Source: Batkoa obscura
Lineage: Eukaryota > Entomophthoromycota > Entomophthoromycetes > Entomophthorales > Batkoaceae
Direction: 5' to 3'
Assembly: GCA_030770535.1 (NCBI GenBank)
Contig: JASVEC010000063.1
Location: 62,001-126,000 of the forward strand
Length of the DNA stretch: 64,000 nucleotides
Shown piece by piece: positions 37,504 through 49,524 of this stretch; the stretch's first letter is position 1, and every line of letters begins with the position of its first letter. Below the pieces are notes generated by a model. The model was not told the origin of the DNA, did no database searches, and saw nothing but the letters and a program-made list of their open reading frames with translations. The translations under genes were made by a program, and so were the position numbers.

Positions 37504-38559
37504 CTTGATTTACAAATCAACTGTTGTTGCTTAAAATACTGTGATTATCATAAGAGAAGGAGAATTACATAAGAGGATTGTTATAAATATGTTTTAATGC
37601 TAAATAGGTAGATTCTAGATGCTGTATGATAAAGTACAAAGGGTTTCATAAAATCACGCTTTACTATAAGGTTTTTATGTCATATTCAAATAGTTTCTAC
37701 AAAATGAAGGTTTATAATTTATAAATATTATAAATACTTAATCTGTTTAATTGAGTTTTCATATCAAAAACACATTTTATATACCTAAAAGTACTAATAA
37801 TACACAAACAAAAAACAAATATAAATAGAGGAATAAAATTTAGTTTCATAATGTGCGCTTCCATGTGATAGTTTTAAAGAGCCATATTTTAAAACTATTG
37901 AATTACACCATTTATAAACTTGAAAGATTAAAGAGAGATAATCATCTGTTCTTTTATAACAAGGTGGGATTCATTAAGTAGCATATCTCCTGTTTAGGAA
38001 AGGCAATATCTATTTCGATATTTTGTGACTATAGTTTGCTAATGTTATCCAATATGGAACTACTTGAGCTTAAGAATAAGAATAAGAAATAGCTCGTTAT
38101 GAAGTTTATTAAAAATTCGTTAAAAACTAATTGAACTATAATTTTTTCAAATGCTTTTCTATATATAAAAGGATATCACTGATATATAAAAAAAACTATA
38201 ATAATCCCCCCTATTATTTAACAACATAAGATTTAAGACTATTTAATGTTTATTATAATTTGTTTCCTATAAATAATTTAAATCATAAAGTCATGTACGG
38301 TTTTATCATGAATATTAAGTCTTTTAATATCCTTATGGTTTACTTATTTGGTTATTCTTGAAGTAGTGTTTATTCCATGATATGAGCTTTATAAAATAAA
38401 ATAATTTTACACTATTATACCATAATTCTTAATTATAGTAAAGGTACTATTTATAAAAATAATACTTACTTTATGTCTATACAAGCTTTTATGATCACAT
38501 AATATTCTAAATTTCTAAAATAACAATAGTCTGATTGTATAAATAATATGAAAAAGAAG

Positions 38560-38567
38560 TATAAATA
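38560..38567 (+). promoter_or_regulatory. TATA box of the DOMON/b561 gene
   Basis: TATAAATA about 32 nt upstream of the ATG at 38599. Confidence 0.45.
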
Positions 38568-38598
38568 GATGAAGTAGCCTCTGTATCAATAACTAAAA

Positions 38599-39621
38599 AT
38601 GATTTCAAACCTAATTATATTTTTGCTTTATATATTACAAATAAATTCTCTTACTTGTCCTTCTCAAGCGCCTTTTTGCTTTAATATAACGGAGGAGAAA
38701 GGAGCAGCAAAGTTTGTTGTTGAAGGCCCAAAGGATGCAGGATATATGGCATTAGGACTCGGAATCGATATGTTTAAATGCGAGATGTTTGTAGCCTATT
38801 TTGATGCTAAAAATGCTCCGCAGCTCATACATGCAAAATGTACTGGTTACTCGCAACCACAAGGCGTTGAAAGAAGTTCATTGGTTATTTTAAATGACGA
38901 ATCTTATCTTAAAGGTGATACCCAGAGGATTGTTTTTATTAGGAATTTCACAACTAGCGACGATGGTTCACTTAAAATTAATAATATTGGCTCCAATGAA
39001 ATGGTTTGGGCTTACAGTAACAAAAAACCTACTGTAGAAAAAAAGATCTCAAAGCATCAGTCAAGAGGATCCATATTATATAGTATGGAATCAGGGAATT
39101 CTAAAGCTGTACAGCCTCCTCCACAATTAAGTATTTTAATTCATGGTGTCCTAATGATGGTCGCATGGTTGATACTACCTTCTTTGGCCATTTTTATAGC
39201 AAGATTTTTGAAAGATAAGCTTGGTGTATGGTGGTTTAAACTTCATATCTCTGCTTTTGTTGGAGTTGGAGTACTATCAGCAATTTCAATAGCTATAGTT
39301 GCAGCTAAAATCGGGAATAGATTTAAAACTAATCACTCAATAATAGGACTTGTAGTTTGCGGCTTGTTTGTTATGCAATGTTCACTAGGTGTTATAATAG
39401 ATAAGCTATGGTCCAGTGATCGCAAGCATGTACCAATCCAAGATAAGATACATTGGTGGTTAGGTAGACTTACTTGTGGCTTGTCTGTTGCAAACATCAT
39501 ATATGGTATTATCTTGGCACAATCTTTAGCTGAGTTTTGGATCGCTTTTAGTTCAATTTCTATTATTATTATATTTGGCTTTATGTCTGGACATTTTTTA
39601 ATCGGAAAGATTAATCATTAA
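38599..39621 (+). CDS. secreted-side DOMON domain plus cytochrome b561 membrane module
   Basis: Intronless, 340 residues. Signal peptide at 1-18. A DOMON-type beta domain (about 20-150) starts with CPSQAPFCFNI and contains GYMALGLG and NEMVWAYSNKK. A Ser/Lys linker follows, then five or six helices from about residue 180. Four His that can hold two b-type hemes are visible: in LIHGVLMMVAWLILP, FKLHISAF, NHSIIGL and DKIHWWLGR. Such CDH-cyt/b561 proteins are thought to pass electrons across the plasma membrane, for example in iron or lignocellulose oxidation. Two relatives lie at 46.7 and 49.5 kb. Unlike the relative at 49.5 kb this copy has no introns, which suggests intron loss or retrocopying. 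Confidence 0.88.
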   Translation: MISNLIIFLLYILQINSLTCPSQAPFCFNITEEKGAAKFVVEGPKDAGYMALGLGIDMFKCEMFVAYFDAKNAPQLIHAKCTGYSQPQGVERSSLVILNDESYLKGDTQRIVFIRNFTTSDDGSLKINNIGSNEMVWAYSNKKPTVEKKISKHQSRGSILYSMESGNSKAVQPPPQLSILIHGVLMMVAWLILPSLAIFIARFLKDKLGVWWFKLHISAFVGVGVLSAISIAIVAAKIGNRFKTNHSIIGLVVCGLFVMQCSLGVIIDKLWSSDRKHVPIQDKIHWWLGRLTCGLSVANIIYGIILAQSLAEFWIAFSSISIIIIFGFMSGHFLIGKINH

Positions 39622-39778
39622 TATATATTATTTATCTAAAAATAAATAGCTTATTTATTTATTAATATAACTTATATTAAAATTAAATTATTTCGGTAGA
39701 ATGATTATTCTTAGTTGATATTATCAAGATAGTACTTGAAAAATCAATTTATTATGTAAACTCAATAAATGCTTAACA

Positions 39779-39884
39779 ATTGGGGATGTATTTTTATGTT
39801 TAAAAAATTTGGTAATAAATTTTCCGCTTAAATAGCGCTTAAAAAATGAAAAAAGTAATGAGGTCAAAAAAAACACTGCCAATT
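39779..39884 (-). mobile_element. MITE family A, copy 7
   Basis: AATT|GGGGATGTATTTTT at the left and CACTGCC|AATT at the right. The non-ATAT duplication helps fix the true element ends. Confidence 0.8.
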
Positions 39885-39899
39885 AATTTATTCTTTTAC

Positions 39900-40052
39900 A
39901 TCTGTTGTAGCTCTATTGTGGCCTAATTGACTATTCATCTTAAAATATATAACAAAATTTTGCTAATATAAGGATCAGGCTTTAAAAAAATTGGCTATAT
40001 AAATAATTTGTAAAAATTATCACTAAAAAGTCTCAAGGGTTGCAACAGTGTA
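39900..40052 (+). repeat. foldback repeat family B, copy 2 (diverged)
   Basis: Left TGTTGTAGCTCTATTGTGG, interior CCTAATTGACTATTCATC and AAAATTTTGCTAA, right GGTTGCAACAGTGTA. Aligns with the copies at 9645 and 49105. Confidence 0.5.
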
Positions 40053-40252
40053 ATTAGCAAATGAGGAGGGTGTCTGAGTTAGTTTCAACATTCATTTAAA
40101 AATTAATCCAAATTTTAAGTTTTTAAATTTCCAAGTCTAACATGTGACTAATTAAAACAAAATTAAAAATAAGCCTTTAAAATATTTAATTTTGAACTTT
40201 CAAATTTAATTTTTTTAGTTATATGTTTTGTACTATTTTTATTGAGTTTTTA

Positions 40253-40294
40253 GTAGATATATAGTATATAGATATATAGTATATAGATATATAA
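40253..40294. repeat. short tandem repeat, unit about 14 bp (ATATAGTATATAG)
   Basis: About three direct units of the word TAGATATATAGTATA. Confidence 0.7.
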
Positions 40295-40750
40295 CTATTT
40301 TATTTTATTCTATTTTGTTTTATTAGCATAAAAATAAAATGTAAGTTTTTATAATTAAACTAAAATAGAATTAAAAATTTTAATATAATAAGGAAAAATA
40401 TATTATATAAACATTGTAATCCGTTTACATGAATTTTAGCAATTGGTTATGATAATCCAGAGTTTATGGAATTTTGTAATAAAACAAAAAAAAAGAAATA
40501 TCATTAAAGTTTACCATTGACAATGATAAACTTAATCAAACAATATATAAAATCAATGCTTTAACAAAAATAAAAAAATAAAAACCAGTAAGTAGCATTA
40601 TTATTAATTATAGGTTTGATATATTTTTTTAATGAGTATAAAGGTCTTGAATTTGATATGATAGAAATCAGTATAATATTTATTCAATAACCCAGTTATT
40701 TCATCAAGATTTAATAAAAAAAGAAAGGCAATAAACATTTATCAGATAAT

Positions 40751-40856
40751 ATATGGAAATGTATTTTTTTGTTTAAGAATCCTACTAACAATTTTTCCAC
40801 TCAAAAAGTGCTTAAAAGATGAAAAAAACAATGAAGCCAAAAAAACATCCCTATAT
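40751..40856 (-). mobile_element. MITE family A, copy 8
   Basis: ATAT on both sides; GGAAATGTATTTTTTTG at the left, ACATCCCT at the right. The open frame 40819-41013 begins in this repeat and is not a gene. Confidence 0.8.
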
Positions 40857-41160
40857 GTTAAATAAAAGCAAAAGAATAATGTATAATAAATATTTTAATA
40901 ATTTAAAAGATAAAGCAGTATCTAGATTAATGTTTTTTAAATATATATTAAGTAATCTTAAACACAGTAAGAAAAACAGATTTATACGATATATATGCCC
41001 AGTATATAATTAGAAAAAAGGTATTTTAAAATAAAATGAATATAATAATAAAAAACAAAATAAATATAACAATAAAAAGCAAAATAAAGATAAGAAAATC
41101 TTTTAACAAAAAGTTATATGAGTTATATAAACTTTATATTAATACTTAAAAAAACATTTA

Positions 41161-42160
41161 ATGAAGCTGTGAGATATCGTTTTGCCAGCTCTATGATTGA
41201 CTATAACATAACAATTACTCAAGTTGTTGTGTTCTCGAGTTCAGGCACAATTAATCCCAAGCTTTTATTTTGATTTGCTATGAGAGTTTATGTCTTGTGA
41301 TTCCGAAGGACGTTCTCTCCCCCTTTTGATATCCATACTTGTTGGAGTATAAAATAGGTTTTAGAACAATAATTCGAGGCTTTTTGACTGAATTATTTGA
41401 GGATGTATTGTGTTTAGGGAATTCATTAATGAATTTTCCACATAAATAGCGCTCAAAAATAAAAAAAGCAATGAAGCCAAAAGAATACCTTCATTTCTTA
41501 ATATTGTACTTTTGTGAAATCTGGTACTCAGGGTTTGGAGTCAAGAACAGCTATTGCTGGGTTGACTACACTATAAGTCGAAAGGTCTTAGTTTATGTGA
41601 CTAAGATAGACTTGGGTTATGAAGAATAGCACGTAATAGGTTACAAGCTATATAAGACAGATAGAATAGACAATACTAATGTAAAATCTACGTAAAATAC
41701 TATTAAGAAAACTTAGTGGTTTTATTAAATGTTCGAGATATCAGGGAATAATTCAGTTAAAAAGCCTCGAACTACTATACTCTGTAAACTCTTTTATAGT
41801 CTGAAAAGTATAAATATTAAAATGAGAAGATAATATTCTTTTGGATGGAGCTAGAAATTCTCATAACAAATCAAAATAAGAACATGGGATTGATTTTCTC
41901 TGAGCTCGAGAACACAACAGCTTAGGCGATTGTTATGTTATAATTAACCATGGGACTGACAAAGCGATATTTTACACTTTTTAACAAAAACTCTAAATTT
42001 TTCTGATAACATCTTACGTAGATTTACAGTAATGTTATTTATTCTATCTGTCTTACATATTCCGTAGTCTATTAAGTACTATTCTCCATGATTCAAGTTT
42101 TTGTTGGTTACATAAGCTAAGGCCTTCTGAATTCAGCCACTGAGTACCAGATTTCGCAAA
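41161..42160. repeat. family C repeat: 1-kb array of inverted segments
   Basis: Left arm 41161-41390 is inverted relative to 41754-41980: both carry a CTCGAGAACACAACA-like block, AACAAATCAAAATAA and AAAAAGCCTCGAA. Segment 41511-41697 is inverted relative to 42012-42160; both carry ACGTAGATTTAC, TTCTATCTGTCTTA and GAGTACCAGATTTC when read on the same strand. MITE copy 9 lies at the junction of the left arm and the next segment. A related copy lies at 61.35-62.13 kb. No open frame. Origin unknown; the ends are not defined. Confidence 0.65.
41395..41496 (-). mobile_element. MITE family A, copy 9
   Basis: ATTT|GAGGATGTATTG at the left and ACCTTC|ATTT at the right. Inserted in the family C array. 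Confidence 0.8.
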
Positions 42161-42498
42161 ACTATTAAAAAATTAATAGAAGCTGTATGATAATTTTAAA
42201 CTTTAAGTAAAATATAAAAATAAAAACAAAAATAAAAATAAAACCAGATTTAGTAAATTTAAATTATTGTAATAAACAAGCTACATTAATATCAGGATTT
42301 AGTACCTTATATTTAGGAGATAATAATATAACTAGAAAAGTCTATTTTAATTACTTACCTGAAATATTAAATTATAATTTAATATGTGCAGGAAACTCTT
42401 TAATTGGTTTAATAACTAAAAAGCCTTTATTTGAGTTTATAAAAATTAATATATAAGCAGATATAGAAAATTATTTTAAATCTCAAATTTTCTATATT

Positions 42499-42605
42499 AT
42501 ATGGGGGTGTGTTTTTGTGTTTGAGGACTTTGCTAACAGCCTTTCCACTCAAATAGCGCTTAAAAAATGGAGAAAGTAATGAAACCAAAAAAAATATCCC
42601 CATAT
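42499..42605 (-). mobile_element. MITE family A, copy 10
   Basis: GGGGGTGTGTTTTTGTG at the left, ATATCCCC at the right, ATAT flanks. Confidence 0.85.
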
Positions 42606-42769
42606 ATTTAAAAAAATTTATAAAATTTTGATTTTAATTTTTCCTAAGCATTATGGAAAAAATGTAATTGACAAGCATTTTAAAGAAATCTCATAATAGA
42701 AAAGTGGCCCCAAGTATTAAATCAAAAAAAACATTAATCAATTTTAAAAGTTGAGATTTTTGTTTATAA

Positions 42770-42875
42770 ATATGAGAGTGTTTTTTTGACTTCAGTGTTT
42801 TTTGCATTTTTTGAGCGCTATTTAAGCGAAAAAATTGTTAGTAAAATTGTTAGACACACAAATACATCCCCATAT
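42770..42875 (+). mobile_element. MITE family A, copy 11
   Basis: GAGAGTGTTTTTTTGAC at the left, ACATCCCC at the right, ATAT flanks. Lies 165 bp from copy 10 in the other orientation. Confidence 0.85.
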
Positions 42876-44762
42876 AATAAAATCAATAGTTTAACTGTTA
42901 ATAATAAGAAAATTAACGCAATTTTTTTAAAAAGTATTAAATATAAAAATGTAAAAAAACAATAAGTTAAGATATTAAAAGATATTTATATTTTATTAAA
43001 TGTAATAATAAACTACATTACTATCTAATGTCTGATAAATCAAAAAAAGTAATATAATTCCAAAATTATCAAGTTTATAGAAAACAAAGAAACAAAAAAT
43101 TAACCCTGGCTTATAAGAATGACGAAAAATTTAAAAATTTAAAAATTTACCAAGTAGGTAGTTTATTAGATGTTAGAAATCAAATGTTAAATGCTAGTAT
43201 TGCTTAAACTACTAATAGTTAGGTTAATAAATAGTTAAAAAACAAGCAGTTACGATAACAAGTAAAAACTATTATATTGCTTGTATTATATAAAGATGAT
43301 TAATTGCACTTTTAAGGCTAATCACTCCCTTAGATGCAACTATTTATTAGCTTAGCGACATATTAATAATACAACTGTAAAACTAAAATTATTTATTTAT
43401 TCGATAGAATCTGGAATGTTGGCTGTAAAGTAATTAACAATAAATGTTTCCTAATAAAGTTTTATAAAAACATGTATTTATTTACATATTACAACTTTGA
43501 CTAATATCAAGATATAAGTTATAATAGTAAATCCTTGTTAATCTGGGAATTTCTATTAAATTTAGTAGAAATCCTGCTAACTTGGAATATATATTGTAAT
43601 AGAATAATTAAACTGCGTTGGGTACTTTTAATAAAAAAATGAAGTCAATTTAGACATCTCTAAATAGTGGATTTTAAACCATCCAAAAATAAAGAATAAA
43701 CAGATTTATGAAAGTTCGAATAACAGATAGAAAGAAATGCTTTGATAATATACAAAGGTATTAAAGTCGGATCAAAGTAAAATGCTAAGACATAAGTACT
43801 ATTTTTACACTTATTTCTAATTCTTTAGATCTAAAATATATATAATATATTAATAAATGCTAAACACTGTGACTAAAAAATAAAAAATAACTGTGTTTTT
43901 TGAATACCTGAGATTCAATTTTATCTATATTGATTTTATTATAAAGCTTAGTAAATATTTATATGATAAAAAATTATAGCTCGTTGTTAAAGTAAATAAA
44001 TACAAATTTTAACGTATAAAAGCCAAATTGATTTAATAGTATACATTATCAGAAAATTAACTTTAAAAGTAGGCTTTATTTGACTTTTTGTTAAATGTAT
44101 AAAATTTAGATTTAAATAGGCCCTAAAATAATCAGTAATTTAAAACTTATACTATGATTAATGGATTACACTTTTATGATTGAAATCAAACCATATTTAG
44201 TATTATAACAATCTTATACTTGTACCAAAATTTTGTAATTTAAATGCCACTATATAATACAGTAAAGTTAATGAAATTATGCATAATACATCCTAGAAAA
44301 TATAGACAACAACATCTTATCATATTTATTGTAGTATGTATTATTGTTTTAGCTTTTCATATCATATATAACTTAAACTGCAATATAAATTAATCTTATC
44401 TTAAAGTTAAAAAGATTACTAAACTAAGCATCTACCAAGCACCATAGATTTTACTTCAAAACTGTTATCACTTAATTCAATAAGCTTTGCCATAAGTTGT
44501 AGCCATATAAATAAGACATATTTGTGAGAGCGATTCCGATATGACTCATTTTTTTATCATTTCTTATATTAAAGTTTTACACACGTGGTAACTTCATCTT
44601 TTATCCAGTTTCATAGCAGATTCCATAATAATATAAATTGAGGTAAGTAAATCACTTCGATATATATAAAAGACTTTCAAAAAATAATTTGATCTATTTT
44701 AAAAGTTGTTTCTTGAGCACTAGCATTAGTCTGCATTTATATTGAAATTAATACTAACATTA

Positions 44763-46167
44763 ATGTCCAAGTCAGATTCTGATCAGCACTCTAGTAACCT
44801 ACAAAGATTTTATAAAAGAAACAGTATGCAAAACGATAGCGATAAATTAGGAAAGGTGAATAAATTATTTGCAAATCTTTCCCTTGATGATTATGATGAC
44901 GACAATAGTACGAGCAGTTGTTCGGAAGATATTGATATTGAAACAATGAGCAGTGGCTTGAATAGTGATTCTAGTCGAAAACTCGATCCCGAAGCCTGCC
45001 TTTTTGTTGCCAGTTTAGTATCCTCAAAAACCGAAAATGAACTCCATAAAAGTGTTACCGCCCATTTTAGTCATTGGGGTGAACTTTTAAATGTTAAGGT
45101 TCTTAAAGATAATATGAATCGCCCATACAGTTTTGTTCAATTTAAAGATTTGGATGCATCTAAAAGAGCATTGAAGGAGTCCCCTAACACTATTATCGAT
45201 GGCCGCCAAATTCGAGTTGAAAAGGCCAGAGTAAACAGAACCTTGTTTATCAGTAACATTGGTAGTATAAAAGAAAAGTTTCTCAAGGAAGGGCTTTCAT
45301 CGCATGGTCCTATAGAGTCCTTGAAGATGATTCGAAGTAAGACTATAGATGCTTATAATGGCTCTTGCTTCGTCAAATATCGTTTCCGTGAAGATGCTAT
45401 TGCTGCTTACACAAACATCAAGAATGATGGCGATTGGGCAGTTGAGTGGGCTTCCTCTCCAGATAAAGCTCCGCGTAATCTCGATTTCAATAGCATTTTT
45501 GTTGGGCAAATAGATAAAAATTTCACTCACCCAGAAGTAGAGGATAAGTTTATCCAGTATGGAGAGATCGAGTCGCTCAACTACATTAATCGTCCCAAGT
45601 ATGATTATGCATTCGCTTTTATTAGATATGTCGATCGTGAGTCTTGTGTTAATGCTATCAATATATGTGATGGGGAAAAATGGAATGGAAGTACCTTAAA
45701 AGTACAGTTTAAAGTTAATACAAACCTTTATGATAATTATAATATTCCAAAGCATAAGTTCTTTGGAAAGAAGCTTGCCTATTCAGAAATGACTGATGTT
45801 CCCTACGTTTACCCGCAATATTACAATCCAGTCCCTATTTTCACTCCTGAAGCTGATATAAAAGAGTCTAAAAAGAATGGCGTTTCTAATTCCAGGGATC
45901 AGAAGTCGAAAATGCATACCAACGGATTTTGGGTACCATACACAGTTCTTACTCGGGATTCAGATGGAAAGATCAGGTCAGCTTTTTATAACTCTAAATT
46001 TTGTTTTTTAATCCCATTTTACTTTATTTAGACAAAACCGAAATTATTATTTTAGCTATGGAGGCCAGCCACCAAACAATACCCCAAGCCCTACCTCTGT
46101 TTACTTTCCCCCTCCTAATTTATCAACTCGCCCTTTCAAAGGGGATTTCAAGAAAAAGGGGGAATAG
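44763..46167 (+). CDS. three-RRM RNA-binding protein
   Basis: Exons 44763-45976 and 46056-46167 give 441 residues. I take the ATG at 44763 (MSKSDSDQH) as start, because the upstream in-frame codons contain no ATG. After a Ser/Asp-rich lead come three RRMs: about 76-150 (CLFVASLVSS as RNP2-like, RPYSFVQFK as RNP1), about 152-225 (RTLFISNIG; GSCFVKYRF) and about 240-315 (NSIFVGQID; YAFAFIRYV). A tyrosine/proline-rich part follows. Splicing at AG/GTCAGC to TTTTAG leads to YGGQPPNNTPSPTSVYF and a basic end. The alternative acceptor at TTATTTAG keeps another open frame but gives an unlikely hydrophobic tail. Fungal relatives of this type act in post-transcriptional control; I do not claim a specific ortholog. 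Confidence 0.8.
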
Positions 46168-46731
46168 TGAATTGGTATTATTTAATACCCTATAGTGCCT
46201 TTTAAAACTATTTTTTATCGATTTGTAAATTTATTAAACTTGCTTATGCTATAAAAATTTGAGTTTTTTTATTTAGACCATTTCCAATTTTGAATGATGG
46301 TAAATTTTATTCTATTTTATGGAGATAATTTAAAATACGATTGCTGTTTATTTTATTATAGTTATAATTTCTTTGCAAATATTATATAACAAAATATATG
46401 ATTAGATAAAGGTTGTCAAAAATAGTTGGCTAATTTTGAAATAATCTAACTTTTATTTGATTTCTGTAAGTTTAAATTTAACGTTATTAAATGTTTAATA
46501 TATATTTAGCGCATTATTGATAAGTTAGCATACAATTAAGGTTGTTTTTATAATAAATTAATATGCATTAGTTAATTTCAAAATATTTAAGAGGGGCTAA
46601 ACAGGCATAAGAAAGCGGGATCAACTAATCGATTGATTTATGTAACTGATATAGATTGAAAATAAATAAGTAAAAAACAAATTTCTTTAATACTGTACTT
46701 GATTTATATTTATTAGGGAGGAGTTGCTATA
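46168..46731. other. convergent intergenic stretch
   Basis: Between the 3' ends of the RRM gene and the DOMON-only gene. Nothing recognised. Confidence 0.45.
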
Positions 46732-47541
46732 TTAAAATAAACTTAAAGTGGCAAAATAAGCTACAAATAAAAGTTGGGAAGATAATGTAAAGTTTACAAT
46801 AGAATGACTTGAAGGTCCATCTTTTTTACCAGTAGACTCAGAATTGGAACTGCTTTTACTTTTAGAATCAGAAAGGGTATTAGATTTATCGTTACTAGAG
46901 GAGGTACTAGCTTTACCATTGTCGGAAGTAGAGCTTTTTGAAGCTAAATCTAACTCAAAAGTACCTTTCTTTAAATGATGAGTAATCTCGCCTTTAGAAT
47001 TTGGTTTGTTTTTATGATAAGCCCAAATAAAATCATTGCTTCCTTTATTATTGATATCCAAGCCTTCACTGAAACTCTTCTTTAACTTTCTAGTAAATGA
47101 AATTATCCTCTTATTGCCTGCTATTTTACTGCTTTTATCATCAATTTTAATATCTTTAGAATCAACTTGCTTTGGTGGTTCATGGCCTGTGCCTTTAGCA
47201 TGTGTTACTTTAGGCTTGTTCTTGTCGTCAAAGTATGTAATCTGTTAGACAAAGAATTAGTATCAAAGTAAAAGAATCCCACTAAGCACTTACGAAAATC
47301 TCAGAGCCTTCCATACCGGTTCCAAGGCCAACTGCTATCCATCCAAGCTCCTTTGGGCCCTCTACTGTAAATTTAGCTTCATCACCACTCGTTTGTACAT
47401 CAAAACATAAATTTTCTTCTGGGCAGTCTAAATAAAAAATGATTAATACTAAATAAAAAATGTTGCTAATCACTTACTATTAGCCCCGAATACGTTTGTA
47501 ACACAGAATGAAACAAACAAAAAAGAATCTATGAATTTCAT
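46732..47541 (-). CDS. DOMON-domain surface protein, probably GPI-anchored
   Basis: Exons 47478-47541, 47294-47427 and 46732-47241 give 235 residues. Signal peptide at 1-20 (MKFIDSFLFVSFCVTNVFGA). The DOMON domain begins CPEENLCFDVQTSGDEAKFT, with GWIAVGLGTGMEGSEIF and NDFIWAYHKNKP. A Ser/Lys/Asn-rich stalk follows. The last 20 residues are hydrophobic (LLFVAYFATLSLF at the very end) without a following charge, the pattern of a GPI-addition signal. The b561 helices of its relatives are absent. The same intron positions as in the gene at 49.5 kb (after the signal peptide and after SEIF) show common descent. It may be an extracellular heme- or sugar-binding protein. Confidence 0.82.
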
Positions 47542-48100
47542 GTTTGATTTTAAAAGATAAGATAATCTTTTTATTCTGATTTTATACTTTTGAATTTAGT
47601 CACCTGGTTTATTTTTATGGTTGCTTAATAAATTAATAAATTAAAGATTTCACTAACAAATGAGAATAAAGCAAGAATTCTATTTTTTTAAAATAAAATT
47701 ATTTAAACTAAATAACATTTATAGTTATACATATTTTTGTAAATTAATTCAAGATCAATTCTTGTTATAGTTTTACTAAGATAATTATTGTTTGTTTTTA
47801 TTGTACTTCAAAAATAAAATAGCGATTAATTTAAACTGGCAATAGCCTTTAAAATCGTTGAGCAAGCCTTATTTTTCACATAATGCTGAAAATAGAATAT
47901 CAAAGTTGTAGATGAGTATAAAACTAACTCTTAACATCCTAGTACAGTGAAGTGATATAAATATTATATCAGGTTTTGAATATATAGTATAAAAATATTG
48001 TCGTTTTTGATGAATTACTACTTTATTTATAAATAACTTATTAATATAGACTTAGAAACGATATAATAAGTAAAAATAATGGTGCATCATCAACGAATGA

Positions 48101-48206
48101 ATATGAAGATGTATTTTTGTGTTTAAGAATTTTACTAGCAATTTTTCCGCTCAAATGGTGCTTAAAAGATGGAAAAAATAATGAAGCCAAAAAAACACCC
48201 ACATAT
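48101..48206 (-). mobile_element. MITE family A, copy 12
   Basis: GAAGATGTATTTTTGTG at the left, CACCCAC at the right, ATAT flanks. Confidence 0.85.
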
Positions 48207-49104
48207 GTTAATAAAAGTACATTTTGGATTTTAGCTTTTCCGAAATATAACATTTATTTTATGTTAATATTTATTTCCGTTTTTTGTAAGATAAAAATAA
48301 CTTCAAAGTATCTACAGGCAGGGAACTATCTAAATATCAAGGTATGTATAAGATTTTCAACAGTTGCGTAATGCTCAAGCGCCTGTATCATAAAGTAGAT
48401 TAACTTTAATCCAAGGATCAACTTTTTTCCCTTTTAATATTTATTGCAAAAATACTAAATTAACTATAAAAACTAGAGTAAAAGATGTTTTTTTTCATTA
48501 GAGGCTAAGATATTTTTTTAAAATCCCAAGTTGTCTATAAATAGAAAAATAATAAAAACACTACTCCAGTTATTTTTTTCATTTAATAATACTACTTCTA
48601 CGGAATTTACTTTATCAAACTTGGAAAAAATTATTTTGATTTTAATGTATTTTGACTCATCCATGTTAATTCGCCTGTCTTAGCACAATTTTTGACTTTA
48701 AAACCTTATTAATTGTATAAGATAGTTTATGCAAAAAATAGGTCATAGGCTACAACGGTCGTTTCATTTTTAAATTTCCAATAGAATTATTTTAAGTTTT
48801 AATTTTACTTCAATATAAAAGCAATTGGCTCTATTCTATAATTGCCAATAATATAACTTTGGATACTTTTTATTAGCTCAAAATAGCTCTCCAAAAGATA
48901 AAAAAACTAATATTATAGTGGAGAGCGTCACTTTATTATTATAATGAATAAAGCTTTGAAATTTTTTATGATAGTTAGCCAACTTTATAATCGATTCTAT
49001 AGTTACAATTAATTACTTTTGCCGCTTGCGCCACAAAAGGTCGAATTGCTTTATAAATTACCTAATAAAAACAGAAAAATATGGCAAAAGTTGCCATTTT
49101 GAGC

Positions 49105-49255
49105 TACAGTTGTTGCAACTCTATTACGATCTAGTTAATTATCCATTTAAAAACAAAATCTTGCTAAAATTAGAGTTTGACTTTATAAAAATAAGCAGAC
49201 AGCTGGCTCTAAAAATTACCGCAAATTAGGTCATAATAGAATTGCAATAGTTGTA
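49105..49255 (+). repeat. foldback repeat family B, copy 3
   Basis: Best-kept copy. Left TACAGTTGTTGCAACTCTAT and right ATAGAATTGCAATAGTTGTA are imperfect inverted repeats of about 20 bp. Interior matches the copy at 9645 (TCTAAAAATTACCGCAAATT). Confidence 0.65.
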
Positions 49256-49524
49256 CTTTCAGGTAATTACTTTAAATTTCAGGACTTAAATTAAAGGTGG
49301 TTTTAAAACGAAGCCCCCCTTTTTTAACCCAAGATATTTATATTTATATTTGATTGTTTTTAACATGCTGTTTATGAAAGTAATAGTCAATACTTTATTA
49401 CGACACATTTGTATAAACTAAATGATAATTTTTATTTGGAGATATGATTTTGTATTGTTAAAGGATTGATCATTACAGTGATTAATTAGTATAAAACAAA
49501 ATTTATTAGATTAAAATATACAAA

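Larger units (their letters stand above)
36539..38598. other. 2-kb intergenic stretch
   Basis: Divergent region between SYF1 and the first DOMON gene, with one MITE copy at 37401. The stretch AATCTTCAAAGCCGGGTGAA near 37091 resembles a stretch near 28809. No gene found. Confidence 0.45.
39622..44762. other. 5.1-kb repeat-rich, gene-poor stretch
   Basis: Contains five MITE copies, a family B foldback copy, an inverted-repeat array (41.16-42.16 kb), a 14-bp tandem repeat (40.26 kb) and two short stop-free frames without an ATG (42238-42456 and about 43068-43208) that I cannot identify. No intact gene. Confidence 0.5.
47542..49524. other. 2-kb intergenic stretch
   Basis: Contains MITE copy 12 and foldback family B copy 3. 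A TATA-like TTTATA at 47581 (minus-strand TATAAA) precedes the DOMON-only gene. Open frames here (48041-48253, 48117-48371, 49026-49229) lie mainly on the repeats and are not genes. Confidence 0.45.

Noticed and set aside
48041-48371. Open frames on both strands
   Set aside because: Both run through MITE copy 12; they reflect the repeat, not a gene.
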